Source: Viola odorata (lineage: Eukaryota; Streptophyta; Magnoliopsida; Malpighiales; Violaceae). Taken from it: 64,000 nt of DNA. Numbering within the stretch: position 1 is the first letter of the stretch; the number at the start of each line of letters is the position of its first letter. The position numbers were made by a program, and so were the translations under genes. Below are positions 35,114-45,461 of the stretch, piece by piece. The stretch spans positions 54,534,327-54,598,326 of the forward strand of contig OY829539.1 in the NCBI GenBank assembly GCA_963691705.1, in the 5' to 3' direction. The notes beneath the pieces are model-generated. The model saw only the letters and a program-made list of their open reading frames with translations, searched no databases and was not told the DNA's origin.

Positions 35114-36488
35114 TGAGTTAATGTCTAAAATGACATCTGCATTTTATTTGATTGACTGATTTGGTACCTCATTCTTTTTTTGCTTTTAAAAAGTACTCGC
35201 ACTCAAAACGATGTTCATATTTGGTACCTCCCACTAACGCTGTCGGACATTTTTCGTGAAGTGTCTGATATGGCATGACACGTCAGATGCCACGTGTGTA
35301 GTTGCTGACGTGTCATGTCACGTCAGCAAAGTTGACCCAGACTTTACCAAAATGGGTCGGGTCAATGGGTTTGGTAGACGGACTTTGGCGGGTTGGATCA
35401 GATGCGTGAAGCGACGCTATTTTGGCAAGCTAGAGTAGATGCTTCGTGCGACGCCATTTTGGGAAGTTTGAGCAAATGTATCGTGCAACGTCGTCTTGGC
35501 AATCCATTTAACCTCTCACTCATCTCACTCGCACCCTAATCCTATCCCACAAACATTTTTAGCCATAACTCTCCTCTCAAACCTAGCCGCACGAAGCTGA
35601 CATGGTGAAGACAGAAGAAGGTGATGAGAAGTTTAGTTCAGTGTTGAAGCAGAAGCTAAACTACGATTACAAATTACCTAGTTAAGCATCAACCCCTAGT
35701 ATAATTCATCAACAGACAAACAAAACAATCCAATTCATTACTCAAACGCAACAAATTGGAATACAATAATCCCATTTAGCCAAAACAATCTTTTTCATTG
35801 CAATCGGGAAATCTAATACAACACCATTTTTTTTCTTAATTCAATAAACTCAAATATCTAATTACAAAAACAATACATGAAAAAATGGCTAATATCAACC
35901 TCAATTTTTTTACCCTTTTCTTCATATCATCATTTTCATCCTTCAAATTGAGCAACTCATCTACCATGCTATTGAAAACCATGTCCCGCGTCTTTAATTC
36001 TTTATTTTCAGCCACCAAATTCTCAATCTTCTCCGCTTGTTCCTTCTCACTTTCACACAGACCTCTAAAAATTATATTTGCTCTGTCTGGGAAAGGAGAA
36101 TGAACGAATTGATAAAAGCCACATCCACCCTCGTTGACATTGCGCTTGCACTACGTCGCATGATACATCTGCTCAAGCTTCCCAAAACGGCGTCGCACGA
36201 AGCATCTTCTCCAACCCGCCAAAGTCCGTTTACCAAACCCGTTGACCCGACCCGTTTTGGTAAAATCGAGGTCAACTTTGCTGACGTGACACGTTAGCAA
36301 CTACACACGTGGCATCTGACGTGTCTTGCCACGTCGGACACTTGGCTGAAAGTGTCTGACGACGTCAATGTGAGGTACCAAATGTGAACAACGTTTTGAG
36401 TGTGAGTGTCTTTTAAAAGCAAAAAAAAAGATGAGGTATCAAATTAGTCAATCAAATAAAGTGCAAGTGTCATTTTTGGCATTCACCT
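35114..36488. mobile_element. Mutator-like element (Pack-MULE type), 1375 bp
   Basis: Long terminal inverted repeats of about 330 bp: left from 'tgagttaatgtctaaaatgaca' at 35114, right read inward from 'aggtgaatgccaaaaatgaca'. They share long blocks such as 'cacgtcagatgccacgtgtg' and 'gactttggcgggttgga'. A perfect 9-bp target duplication TTTAGTAAA (35105-35113, 36489-36497) fits the Mutator superfamily. There is no transposase. The middle carries a host-like coding fragment on the minus strand (35836-36154). It sits about 8.8 kb upstream of SQUA-3 exon 1. Confidence 0.88.
35836..36154 (-). pseudogene. Captured fragment of a GRF-type zinc-finger/coiled-coil gene
   Basis: Reading the minus strand from about 36141 there is one open frame without its own start. 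It gives NEGGCGFYQFVHSPFPDRAN, then RGLCESEKEQAEKIENLVAE, NKELKTRDM, DELLNLKDENDDMKKRVKKL, and a hydrophobic tail (RLILAIFSCIVFVIRYLSLL). This is the layout of the plant proteins with a GRF zinc finger (ending in a GCGFF-like block), a coiled coil and a C-terminal membrane segment. The first part of the zinc finger lies in or beyond the inverted repeat and is not recognisable. Capture by a Mutator element is the simplest reading. Whether it is expressed is unknown. Confidence 0.65.
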
Positions 36489-36497
36489 TTTAGTAAA

Positions 36498-38700
36498 AAA
36501 TTGTAATTTTTTTTTATAAAATTTGGACCAACCAAAATGATGTACATCATTAGGTACAAACTAGCTATTCGAAGAATTAAAACAGATTCACAAAAAAAAA
36601 AAAAAATTTGGTTTGGTAAATATTTCAGTTTTCCCCTATTTGTGGAACCTCCTTTCCATAATTTTGATGCCCAGCGTGGACGGATTTTTATTTTTGATTT
36701 TTTTTTCTTGATTTTTTTTTCATGTAGAAAAGGAGGGATGCAAATGCACCATTCTAAAAAAAAGGCGGGGGAGGGGGGAAAAAGGAACTAAAATTGAAGA
36801 AATAACATTTGGCGACAACCAACTCTTTTAATTTTAATAAAATAAATAAATAAATTACTTTGGGAAGAGGCTTTTTGAAAAAATGGAGATAAAAAAAAAA
36901 TTAAACTCAGTAAATTTAATTTAACTAATTAATTAAAGAATTTTTTCTTCTCTTTTTTTATTTATTTAGAAAAGAGTATATGAGCTACTTATGAAATTTA
37001 ATCATGCACTTAACTAGCTGAAATTACTTAATGTTTTGCTTAATTACCCTTCTTTGACGTAACATAATTTTACTGACGTGATAGATTATTTTAACGAATA
37101 ACGTGTCAGATCAAAATTCTATAATGACGCAGGAGGCCATTAAACAAAAAAAAAATTGAGTATAAAGGGGTGATTAAATAAACAATTAGTATATGGAAAT
37201 AAATAATCAAAATATTAAAGTACAAGTAGTTTTAAGTCATTAAAATATTTGGTTAGTATTATGACTCAATTACTTTTTGTCAAAAATATATTATAAAAAT
37301 TTACATGAATTTTTATTTTTAGAGTATTTATTATTAGTCAGAAAATTTTAAAATACATATAATTTTAGAAGTATTTATTTTTTCTTACCTTTTACTTTAT
37401 TAATTGAAAAAAAATTCCTAAAATTCAAAAAAAACTTAAAATATCTAAGTCAAACGCCCTAATGATATTTGCTCCGCAGCCTATTAGTCTTGCAATATAA
37501 CAAGATATGGGAGTGGTCGGCATCCGAGTCATGGACTAAATCCAACGATGGAATAGTGTTTTCTTTCAATTTTAGATAAGGTAATAAAAAATCATATAGG
37601 CATGTCGACCAAACCTATTTACCATTTCAGTCCTTAAAATCCTAAAACTTATAATATCATTCTATTCTATAGTTTCTAAAAAGAATTCACTATGGTCCTT
37701 GACGAATTGGTGATGATGTGATGATTTGACATGCCATATTAGATATCATTAATCATTGATATTTTTATTGACTGTAGTATGAGGATCCCACTAAAAGCTA
37801 AAAAGGTATTTATATACTACTTCCAGTATGTCAATTTATTATTTAATTACCCCTATTTATATAAACGATGGTTTCCAAACTAATAAGAAGATTCATCATT
37901 GTAATTATATGGGGTGTAATGAGTACATTTCACCACTTATGTAAGTGAATGAGTAAATTTAAGACGATAGTTCGCGATAAATATAAGGGTGAGATGTGTT
38001 TATTTAAATAAAACATTATGATTTTGTGTTTTCATCTTAGCTAGACATCAAAAAATTTAAGTTCTGCCTTGACCGTAAATTTTTGTAATGTTTTTTTTCA
38101 GGGAGGATGAGCTTTGTTCTCTACTTGATTCAAGTAGCGGCCTCGGTTCGGCGGCCGGCGGGTGATGAAGCTACACGAGCATCAGAAGTCCTGACATCAC
38201 AGTCTTATAGTCCCTTCTATCGGATCCGGAAGATCTTGTTTTCTTTTATCATTTTTTTGTTGGAAATTATCTATGTATTTGCTCTCGTATTGCCGTGTAT
38301 TTTTGTACCTTTGTGGTGCTTTTGCACATCTTTAGAGTGTGTATTATAATCAGTACCAACAATTATACATTTTTACCCTTCCGAGATTATTAATGAAATT
38401 TTACTGTGAAAAAAAAAAGATAGTATAAATTAAAAAATTAAATTAAAACCCTTCCATGGACAATACTATTTAAATCCCTTTGGAAAGGTGGGTAATTTTG
38501 GGTCAGATTTTATATAAGGTTATAATAAGGGGGTCAAACGTAAGGATTAGTGTCGACCGAGGACTTAATGTGTAATAATTGAATAGTTTGCTGTGCGGAC
38601 AAGTTATAATTGAATACTCCACCAATTGACAGCGAATTTGACGAAACCACCCTTGTTTTGCAAAACCCCTGTTTTGCCAAACCACCCTTGTTTTGAAAAA
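36498..38700. other. Intergenic DNA upstream of SQUA-3
   Basis: AT-rich with no gene. About 38104-38420 looks like the 3' end of a retroelement: a short open stretch, then 'attaatgaaattttactgtg' and a poly-A run at 38407. The block 38636-38705 has three copies of 'aaccacccttgttttg'-like text. Confidence 0.4.
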
Positions 38701-38726
38701 ACCACCCATACTGGTGAATCTTGCCT

Positions 38727-38877
38727 TTCCAAACTGGTTTTTCAAAGTTTCCATAAATATCTTCATCTCAGCTCACTCACACACACATTCTTGCACACTC
38801 ACACACTTCTGCTGCATCCTCTTTCTTTCCCTCTTTTCTTTATATATATATTTCTTCTTGCAAATAAAAGAAAATGT
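38727..38877 (+). promoter_or_regulatory. SQUA-3 promoter segment, separated from its gene by LINE-1
   Basis: 'ttccaaactggtttttcaaa' through 'tttatatatatatttcttct' matches SQUA-1 25746-25890. The matching leader resumes after LINE-1 at 43751. The TATA-like run is therefore now about 5.1 kb from the exon-1 remnant. Confidence 0.65.
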
Positions 38878-38878
38878 A

Positions 38879-39859
38879 ACAAGAGTCCAGAGTCCTTGGC
38901 AAATTGAGAACATCCCAGAAATACAAGAATTGGTGCTTGATTTGGGGTGGACTAGTGTAACAAGAGTCCTTGGCAGGGGTCTGGTTTGGATTGAATTTGA
39001 CAGACAGGAAGACAGAGAGCAAGCACTTTTGAATACTAATGAGGGCATTCAGCGCCTGTTTTCCAAGGTGGTCCCCTGGACAGAGGTTCTTTCAAAGGCT
39101 GATAGGTTGTGTTGGGTTCAATGCTCGGGTGTTCCGGTCCAGAGCTGGGGATTTGAGACCTTCGAGAAGCTAGGGTCGAAGCTAGGAAATCTAGTGGCAG
39201 TGGATGATAAAACACTAGCTCGTAGAAGGTTTGACGTGGCAAGGATTCTAATTACAACCGATCAGCTGTATGTCAAGAAGGATATTCGGGTAAAGGTTGG
39301 GGACTTTAGCTATACTGTGAGTTGCCATGAGGAACCTATGCAGGGGGAGATTTCCAATCTTGATTGGAGGATAGGTGTTAAATCAGATGAAGAGGCTTCT
39401 GATGAGGAGTCGGAGGTAGGAGATTATGAGGCAGCAGAGGAGAAAGGTGGCAATGATCATCATATTCCTTCTTTGTTAAAGGAATCAGGATTGGCGGAAA
39501 AAGAGAAGCTAGCTTCTCTTCATCAGGGTCTGGTGGAGTATCCCCTAGTAACGACGAGGCGAAAGGGAGATAAGATAAAGAAGATTACGGCAAAAACGGG
39601 CAGTTTACACACGGCCAACTCATCTGGGAATTCGAAAGTGTCAGTGTTTCGGGCGGAGGATAACGAAATTGTAAACATGAACAAGCTAGCTGATGACAAT
39701 ATTGTGGAGACAGACACTTGGGAAATAGGACGTGTTTTGTCGATAACTGCCAATGCCAGTGAAGAAGCAATCAAGGCCTTTGATCGAGAGAGATTTGGTG
39801 TGGAAAGGGACAATGTTCGAAGCAAGGCGGTCCCGGTGGCGAGTACAGTAGTGTCATAA
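38879..39859 (+). CDS. LINE-1 ORF1, 5'-truncated
   Basis: The frame is open from the element's 5' junction to TAA at 39857-39859. It contains ADRLCWVQCSGVPVQSWGFE, a pattern typical of plant L1 ORF1 proteins (DUF4283/RRM-like nucleic-acid binding region), followed by an acidic stretch (SDEEASDEESEVGDYE). The N-terminus is missing. The frame happens to continue upstream into SQUA-3 leader sequence to an ATG at 38693, which would make 388 residues; I read that as chance fusion. The TAA overlaps the ORF2 ATG by one base. ORF1 normally acts as the RNA chaperone of the element; this copy probably cannot. Confidence 0.75.
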   Translation, partial: TRVQSPWQIENIPEIQELVLDLGWTSVTRVLGRGLVWIEFDRQEDREQALLNTNEGIQRLFSKVVPWTEVLSKADRLCWVQCSGVPVQSWGFETFEKLGSKLGNLVAVDDKTLARRRFDVARILITTDQLYVKKDIRVKVGDFSYTVSCHEEPMQGEISNLDWRIGVKSDEEASDEESEVGDYEAAEEKGGNDHHIPSLLKESGLAEKEKLASLHQGLVEYPLVTTRRKGDKIKKITAKTGSLHTANSSGNSKVSVFRAEDNEIVNMNKLADDNIVETDTWEIGRVLSITANASEEAIKAFDRERFGVERDNVRSKAVPVASTVVS

Positions 39860-42800
39860 TGGTTCAATTATTTTCGTGGAATTGTAGGGGAATTTTGTCA
39901 ATTAGGAAGAGACGGTTTATAAAGAAAATGTTTCAAGGAGAGCAGGCGTCGTTTTGCTTGTTACAAGAAAGCAAGAGAGAAGAAATTGATGAGTTTCTTA
40001 TACACGAGTTAGGAGGGAATAATGAGACGCGATGGGTTTATGCTCCTTCAATTGGGAGATCGGGGGGCCTAGTTTCGATGTGGGATTCTAATGTTTTTCA
40101 GTTGGACCATTCAGAGGTTGGGAACAGATTTATCTGGATAGAGGGTAATCTTACAGAAAACAATAGGAGGTGTGCAGTTTTGAATGTTTATGCTCCCAAC
40201 GAGGTGGTGTTACGAGATCAGCTATGGGAGATTTTGGGTAGAAAGATAGAGAGCGCTACGATCCCGGTATTAGTAGCGGGTGATTTCAATGAAACACTAG
40301 TCCCTTCAGATCGCTTGCAAGGGGGGGGCTATTCTCGGGGTATGGCCCAGTTTCAGGATTGGGTGGACAGGTGTGGATTGCAAGACGTTAGACTAGTAGG
40401 GAGGCGTTTTACCTGGTCTAATGCCATTAGCAGGAGTAAAATAGATAGGGTATTTGTTCAAGAAGGATGGATGAATAGCATTAGTGATTGCCAACTAACA
40501 GCTCTTGAAAAGAGTGGATCAGACCACACGCCTTTATTCCTAAGATATGATAGGGTGGATTGGGGACCCAAACCATTCAGAGATTTAGCTGTGTGGTGGG
40601 AGGACAGAGGGTTCAAAGATTTGGTGGTAGGTTGGTGGTCAGAAGCAGGTATCGAGTTTCCTGGTAATTACCGGTTAATTCATAAGATGCGATACTTGAA
40701 GAAGAAAATTCAAACTTGGAATAAGGACGTTTTTGGAAATTTGGAGTCCAATCTAAGAGATCTACAGGATCGGCATGAGGCATTTGATCGACTCGGGGAC
40801 GACCGCCCGTTGACCCAGGAGGAACAGAGAGAACACAATGACATCAGGCTTAAGGTGTGGGCTCAACAGGAGCGGGTTGATAGATTTTGGCAGCAAAAGA
40901 ATAGATTAAAGTGGAATACTAAGGGGGACCGAAACACTGGGTATTTCCACAGGATGGCAAAGATTGCAGTGAAAAGGAACAACATTAGAGAGATAATCAC
41001 GCCTACTGAAAGACTTACAGACCCGGTGGGCATTAAGCGGGCAGCTGTTCAGTACTATGAGACCTTTTTCAGCTCCGTCCGCTGGAACAGGCCGCGGATG
41101 CAGGATTTGGGATTTTCGAAACTGACTGAGGAGGAAGCGTCAAGGTTGGAAATGGAGGTAACTCGTGCAGAAATTTGGGAAGCGGTTAAAGATTGTGACG
41201 GTCAAAAAACTCCAGGGCCGGATGGATTTTCTATGCGATTTTTGCAAAAGGCATGGCACATTATCGGGGATGACTACTGCAGATTGGTCCAGGAATTCTT
41301 TAGGGCAGGGATATTCCCATCAGGGGCAAATTCTTCGTTTTTGACTCTCATCCCGAAGATTAAAGATGCGAAGAGGTTCAGTGAATATCGGCCCATAAGC
41401 TTGGTGAGTAGTTATTATAAGATTGTGTCCAAGGTCATGGCGAGGCGGTTGAGCGAGGTAATTACAAAAGTCGTTAGTGAAGTGCAGCATGGATTCATTA
41501 AAGGAAGACAAACCCTAGACTGTGTCATGACAGCAAATGAGGTGGTGCATTACTTGCAGGAGACGAAACAACAAGGGCTGCTTTTCAAGCTGGATTTCGA
41601 GAAAGCCTATGACTCCATCGAATGGGAGTACTTAGATGACGTAATGAGGCATATGGGGTTCAGAAGGAAGTGGAGGAATTGGATTAATCAATGCATTAGC
41701 ACGAATAAGGTTTCTATTCTAGTTAATGGGTCACCTTCTGGACAATTCTGTGTGGGTAGAGGCCTTCGTCAGGGATGCTCAATGTCGCCGTTTTTATTCA
41801 ACATTGCAGCGGAGGGGTTGCATCGTCTATTTGTTAGAGCAGAGGAGGTGGGGATCCAGAGAGGTATAGGCAACCCGTCAGCAGGGTGGAATCTGAGCCA
41901 TCTTCAGTTTGCGGATGACACATTGGTTTTTGTTAATAACAATGAGGAGGAGATCCGGGGAGTGAAGGGTATTTTGAGATGGTACGACGCCTATTCAGGC
42001 CTTCGAGTTAACTTCCACAAAAGCACCTTGGTAGGGGTGAATCTGAGTGAGCAGATCGGGGGTATCTTAGCTACTCGTTATGGTTGTAAGTATGAGGTGC
42101 TCCCTTGTAAGTATCTAGGATCTCTGGTGGGCTTTAATCCGAGACGAAAATCGGGGTGGGATTTTCTAATCCAGAAAATGAGGAAAAAACTTTCATCATG
42201 GAAGGGACATCTTCTCTCGATGGGGGGGCGTGTAACGTTGATCAAGTCGGTGCTAACGAGTCTACCTATTTATAACATGTCTATTTACAGGATGCCTAAG
42301 TCCGTCGCTAGCCAGTGTGAAGGAGTTATGCGGCGCTTTCTTTGGAGTGGCAGCGATATTAACAAGGGATTGGCTAAGGTGAATTGGAAAGAAGTGACGC
42401 GGGCGACAACTCATGGGGGATTGGGAATTGGGACGATACAAGACCGGAATATTACGCTGCTTTTTAAATGGGTGTGGGAGATGATGAGGGGTAGCAGGAA
42501 GTTGTGGGCAGATATCGTTCGCAGGCAATACAAACTCCTTTCCATTGGAGACTTGTGGAAGGATAGGGAGGGGAGGATGTCCCCAATCTGGCGTGATATT
42601 ATGGGAGTTTGTGGCCGAGGTAGTGCTTTCTTCGATCTGTGGACCGACAACACTTCGATAAAAATTGGGGATGGGAATAACACAGTCTTTTGGTGGGATA
42701 CTTGGGTAGGTAAGAAGCCATTGGCCTTGCAACACCCTCGGCTATATCATATATCGAGCAATCGGTACGGGACCGTCAAGGAATTTGGTACATGGATTGG

Positions 42801-43530
42801 TTCGGTGTGGGAATGGGAAACCGTGTGGAGGCGAGGTTTGTTTGAGTGGGAGAGAGACGAGTGGGTTTGTTTGAAAGCTCAGTTACCACTTCCCTATAGG
42901 GGAGATCAACAACCGGCTCTTCGTTGGGAATTAGACCAATCAGGGACATACACAGTGAATTCAGGGTACAAGAAATGGGAGGAGTCAAGGTTTGAGCCAG
43001 CTCCACTTCTTCGGTCTTGTTGGACTGGCCTGGCTCCATACCGAGTGGAATTTTTCCTTTGGTTAGCACTGCGGGAAAGAATTGTAACAAGGACTTTCCT
43101 CATGAGGCGAAACATGATTGCTGAGTACTTGAATGTCTGCCCAGTGTGCAACAGGGAACCGGAGACTGTTACTCACCTATTCTTGCGTTGTGAGGTAGCT
43201 TCGGGTATTTGGGAGTTTATCATGCGTTGGCTTCAGGTGGTTTGGTGCCAGCCTCAAAATCTTTCGGACCTGTGGCACACGTGGGGAAATTATTTACCAT
43301 GTACAGACAAGCAGGCTGGTAGGGCTTGGAAAATCCTTTTTTATGCGGTTATTTGGACCATGTGGAAGACTCGCAACGGAGTGGTGTTCAGACAAACGGA
43401 ATACAATGATGTGAGATGTATTAATATGATTTATTCGTTGTGGCATTGGTGGTTGAAAAGTAAGGACAATGGGTTCGCCTATAGTATGTCCGACGTTCTT
43501 CAATCACCGGCATGGTTACTCAATCGGTAA
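39859..43530 (+). CDS. LINE-1 ORF2: endonuclease / reverse transcriptase, 1223 aa
   Basis: An uninterrupted frame of full length for a plant L1 ORF2. The N-terminal APE-type endonuclease has SWNCRG (about residue 6), LLQESKREE, VAGDFNE (about 138-144), SKIDR and SGSDHTPL (about 222). The reverse transcriptase has LTLIPKIKDAKRFSEYRPIS, LFKLDFEKAYDS (about 576), GLRQGCSMSPFLFN and the catalytic LQFADDTLVF (about 684). The C-terminal zf-RVT region has PYRVEFFLWLA and CPVCNREPETVTHLFLRC (about 1093-1110). It starts in a TAATG overlap with ORF1, which suggests reinitiation after ORF1 termination. It copies element RNA into a nicked chromosomal target in the nucleus. All key residues I can check are present. 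Confidence 0.95.
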   Translation: MVQLFSWNCRGILSIRKRRFIKKMFQGEQASFCLLQESKREEIDEFLIHELGGNNETRWVYAPSIGRSGGLVSMWDSNVFQLDHSEVGNRFIWIEGNLTENNRRCAVLNVYAPNEVVLRDQLWEILGRKIESATIPVLVAGDFNETLVPSDRLQGGGYSRGMAQFQDWVDRCGLQDVRLVGRRFTWSNAISRSKIDRVFVQEGWMNSISDCQLTALEKSGSDHTPLFLRYDRVDWGPKPFRDLAVWWEDRGFKDLVVGWWSEAGIEFPGNYRLIHKMRYLKKKIQTWNKDVFGNLESNLRDLQDRHEAFDRLGDDRPLTQEEQREHNDIRLKVWAQQERVDRFWQQKNRLKWNTKGDRNTGYFHRMAKIAVKRNNIREIITPTERLTDPVGIKRAAVQYYETFFSSVRWNRPRMQDLGFSKLTEEEASRLEMEVTRAEIWEAVKDCDGQKTPGPDGFSMRFLQKAWHIIGDDYCRLVQEFFRAGIFPSGANSSFLTLIPKIKDAKRFSEYRPISLVSSYYKIVSKVMARRLSEVITKVVSEVQHGFIKGRQTLDCVMTANEVVHYLQETKQQGLLFKLDFEKAYDSIEWEYLDDVMRHMGFRRKWRNWINQCISTNKVSILVNGSPSGQFCVGRGLRQGCSMSPFLFNIAAEGLHRLFVRAEEVGIQRGIGNPSAGWNLSHLQFADDTLVFVNNNEEEIRGVKGILRWYDAYSGLRVNFHKSTLVGVNLSEQIGGILATRYGCKYEVLPCKYLGSLVGFNPRRKSGWDFLIQKMRKKLSSWKGHLLSMGGRVTLIKSVLTSLPIYNMSIYRMPKSVASQCEGVMRRFLWSGSDINKGLAKVNWKEVTRATTHGGLGIGTIQDRNITLLFKWVWEMMRGSRKLWADIVRRQYKLLSIGDLWKDREGRMSPIWRDIMGVCGRGSAFFDLWTDNTSIKIGDGNNTVFWWDTWVGKKPLALQHPRLYHISSNRYGTVKEFGTWIGSVWEWETVWRRGLFEWERDEWVCLKAQLPLPYRGDQQPALRWELDQSGTYTVNSGYKKWEESRFEPAPLLRSCWTGLAPYRVEFFLWLALRERIVTRTFLMRRNMIAEYLNVCPVCNREPETVTHLFLRCEVASGIWEFIMRWLQVVWCQPQNLSDLWHTWGNYLPCTDKQAGRAWKILFYAVIWTMWKTRNGVVFRQTEYNDVRCINMIYSLWHWWLKSKDNGFAYSMSDVLQSPAWLLNR

Positions 43531-45095
43531 ATCCAAGCTCGGTGTTTCTCAGATGTAGGTTTTTAAGGAGTCAGGTCCAATAGTGGCCTAGGGAGTCGGT
43601 CCTTTGCCCTTCCTTTAGGGCTTCGTTTGTTTTTGAGAGCGTTGGTTGCACTGCTTCTGAGGCGGTGTCTTGTAAACTTCAGTCATGTTCTTCATGACAT
43701 TTTAATTCAATATATCTTTCTGCTGATTAAAAAAAAATAAAAGAAAATGTGAAAACAGAAAATATCAAAACAACACCCAGCTGCTAGCTACTCACCAAAA
43801 AGAGAAAAAGCAAAGAAACCCACCTCTGGATTCATCTCTTATCTTACTTTGTTAGCTATTATCCCACCTCTGGATTCATCTCTTATCTTACTTTGTTAGC
43901 TATTATATTCATTTATTATGCTATGCTCTGTTTGGATTTGTGGTTTTTTCTGGTAATTTTTACTAGAGAACAAGATCAACAGGCAGGTGACTTTCTCGAA
44001 GAGGAGGAACGGTTTGTTGAAGAAAGCCCAAGAGATCTCTGTCCTCTGCGATGCTGAGGTTGCTCTGATTGTCTTCTCCACCAAAGGAAAGCTCTTTGAA
44101 TACTCATCCATCGACTACAGGTATATATATTCGCTAGATCCTCACCTTTTTTGTTTTTGTGTTCTTGATTTTTCTTGAACTGATTCTTGATTTGTTCAGG
44201 TTGTTGTTCTTGTGTGTGTTTTTGACGCCGCCGTCCTTCCATTTTCTGGCTTTCTCATGCGTGGGTATACTAACATGCCAGACGCTCAAACTGAGAGAGA
44301 TATAGAGAGATATTGCCCAAAACTGAATAATAAAGTAATACTATATATTGCGTATATTGCCTTATCAGAACTCAGAAGAAGAAGTGACCACTTTTGGATA
44401 GATTACCATTAGATACCTCAACTACCCTTTAATATCATGCATTATATCCCTAAACCTTCTTTCTTTCTTTGGTCTCGACTCTTGATGAAAGTGTGTTTTT
44501 ATTCTAATCAAATTAAATTGCTTTTGTGAGACTTGAGAAATAGCATAAATACACTAATATATAACGTTACTGTTATGATTATGTAATTGTAGAGTTTTGA
44601 AGCTTGAGGTTTTGCTGGGGGATGTTTCTGTCAATAATAAGGTTATAAAATTTAGATAAATAGAGTGAAGGGTTTACGTTTGCTAACTTGGGTACAAAAC
44701 ACTTGGTTGATAACTACTAATACTCACAGATGTGCCTATTTGTGGCAGCTACTGCTGCTACTGCTACTGCGCTATGCAAAGGACCAGCTACCAAAGCAAA
44801 GCAATGATGATGACTTTAATTTAGAAACCCCAAATCTGGTTACTTCTTGGATTAATTGTACTCCTTGGAGTATATAATATAGTTAGTTATATCTTTCTTG
44901 CAGAAGAAGGAAACATTCTAATTTGTCAATAGTTTCACTGTTTTTGGTACTTTTATTCACTCTTGCTGTTTTGGTGTTGACCATATACTAAAATTTGACA
45001 TTTTGTCCACATAATGTAGTATTATATATGTATATATCCCACTGTTTATTAAAAAAAAAAAATGATGCTGGTAATAATTTTGTGTATGAATACGG

Positions 45096-45295
45096 CAGGT
45101 GGGTTTTTGTTTGAGTGATTGTACTGTTGGTACATACGTATATGAATTAGGAAATATGATGGCAGGTGGGTCTTTGTTTGAGTGATTGTACTGTTGGCAC
45201 ATACTTATATGAATTAGGAAATATGATGGCAGGTGGGTCTGTTTTTGAGTGATTGTACTGTTGGTATACGTATATGAATTAGGAAATATCATATC
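45096..45295. repeat. ~68-bp intronic tandem repeat, three units (SQUA-3)
   Basis: Three copies of the unit present twice in SQUA-2 intron 1. Each contains 'gagtgattgtactgttgg' and 'aattaggaaatat'. The last unit is shorter by a few bases. Confidence 0.8.
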
Positions 45296-45461
45296 ATGCA
45301 GTACTGTGCAGACTTGTGCTCATATATTTGCTGCACCGTATCGTAAGAAAAGAAGTCATAAATATGATCATGTCCGTGCTTTGCACTACGTAGCCACGCT
45401 TTGATGCATTTTCATCTCTAAAGTAATTATGTCATTTTGTTTTCAAACTACTAGAATAATA

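Larger units (their letters stand above)
38878..43734 (+). mobile_element. LINE-1: L1-type non-LTR retrotransposon with intact ORF2
   Basis: It is flanked by a perfect 16-bp target duplication AAATAAAAGAAAATGT (38862-38877 and 43735-43750) and ends in an A-run after 'ctgctgatt'. It is 4.86 kb long and 5'-truncated within ORF1. It carries the C-terminal part of ORF1 and a complete ORF2. It inserted into the 5' leader of SQUA-3. The perfect duplication and open ORF2 argue for a recent insertion. Its 5' junction holds a scrambled duplicate of internal sequence ('gtaacaagagtcc' at 38876 and 38956). Confidence 0.93.

Noticed and set aside
38693..38878. ORF1 start at 38693 giving a 388-residue protein
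   Set aside because: This part is SQUA-3 leader and promoter sequence outside the LINE (the target duplication ends at 38877). The in-frame join is probably chance.
42262..42735. 157-residue minus-strand frame
   Set aside because: It is the antisense shadow of the intact LINE ORF2.
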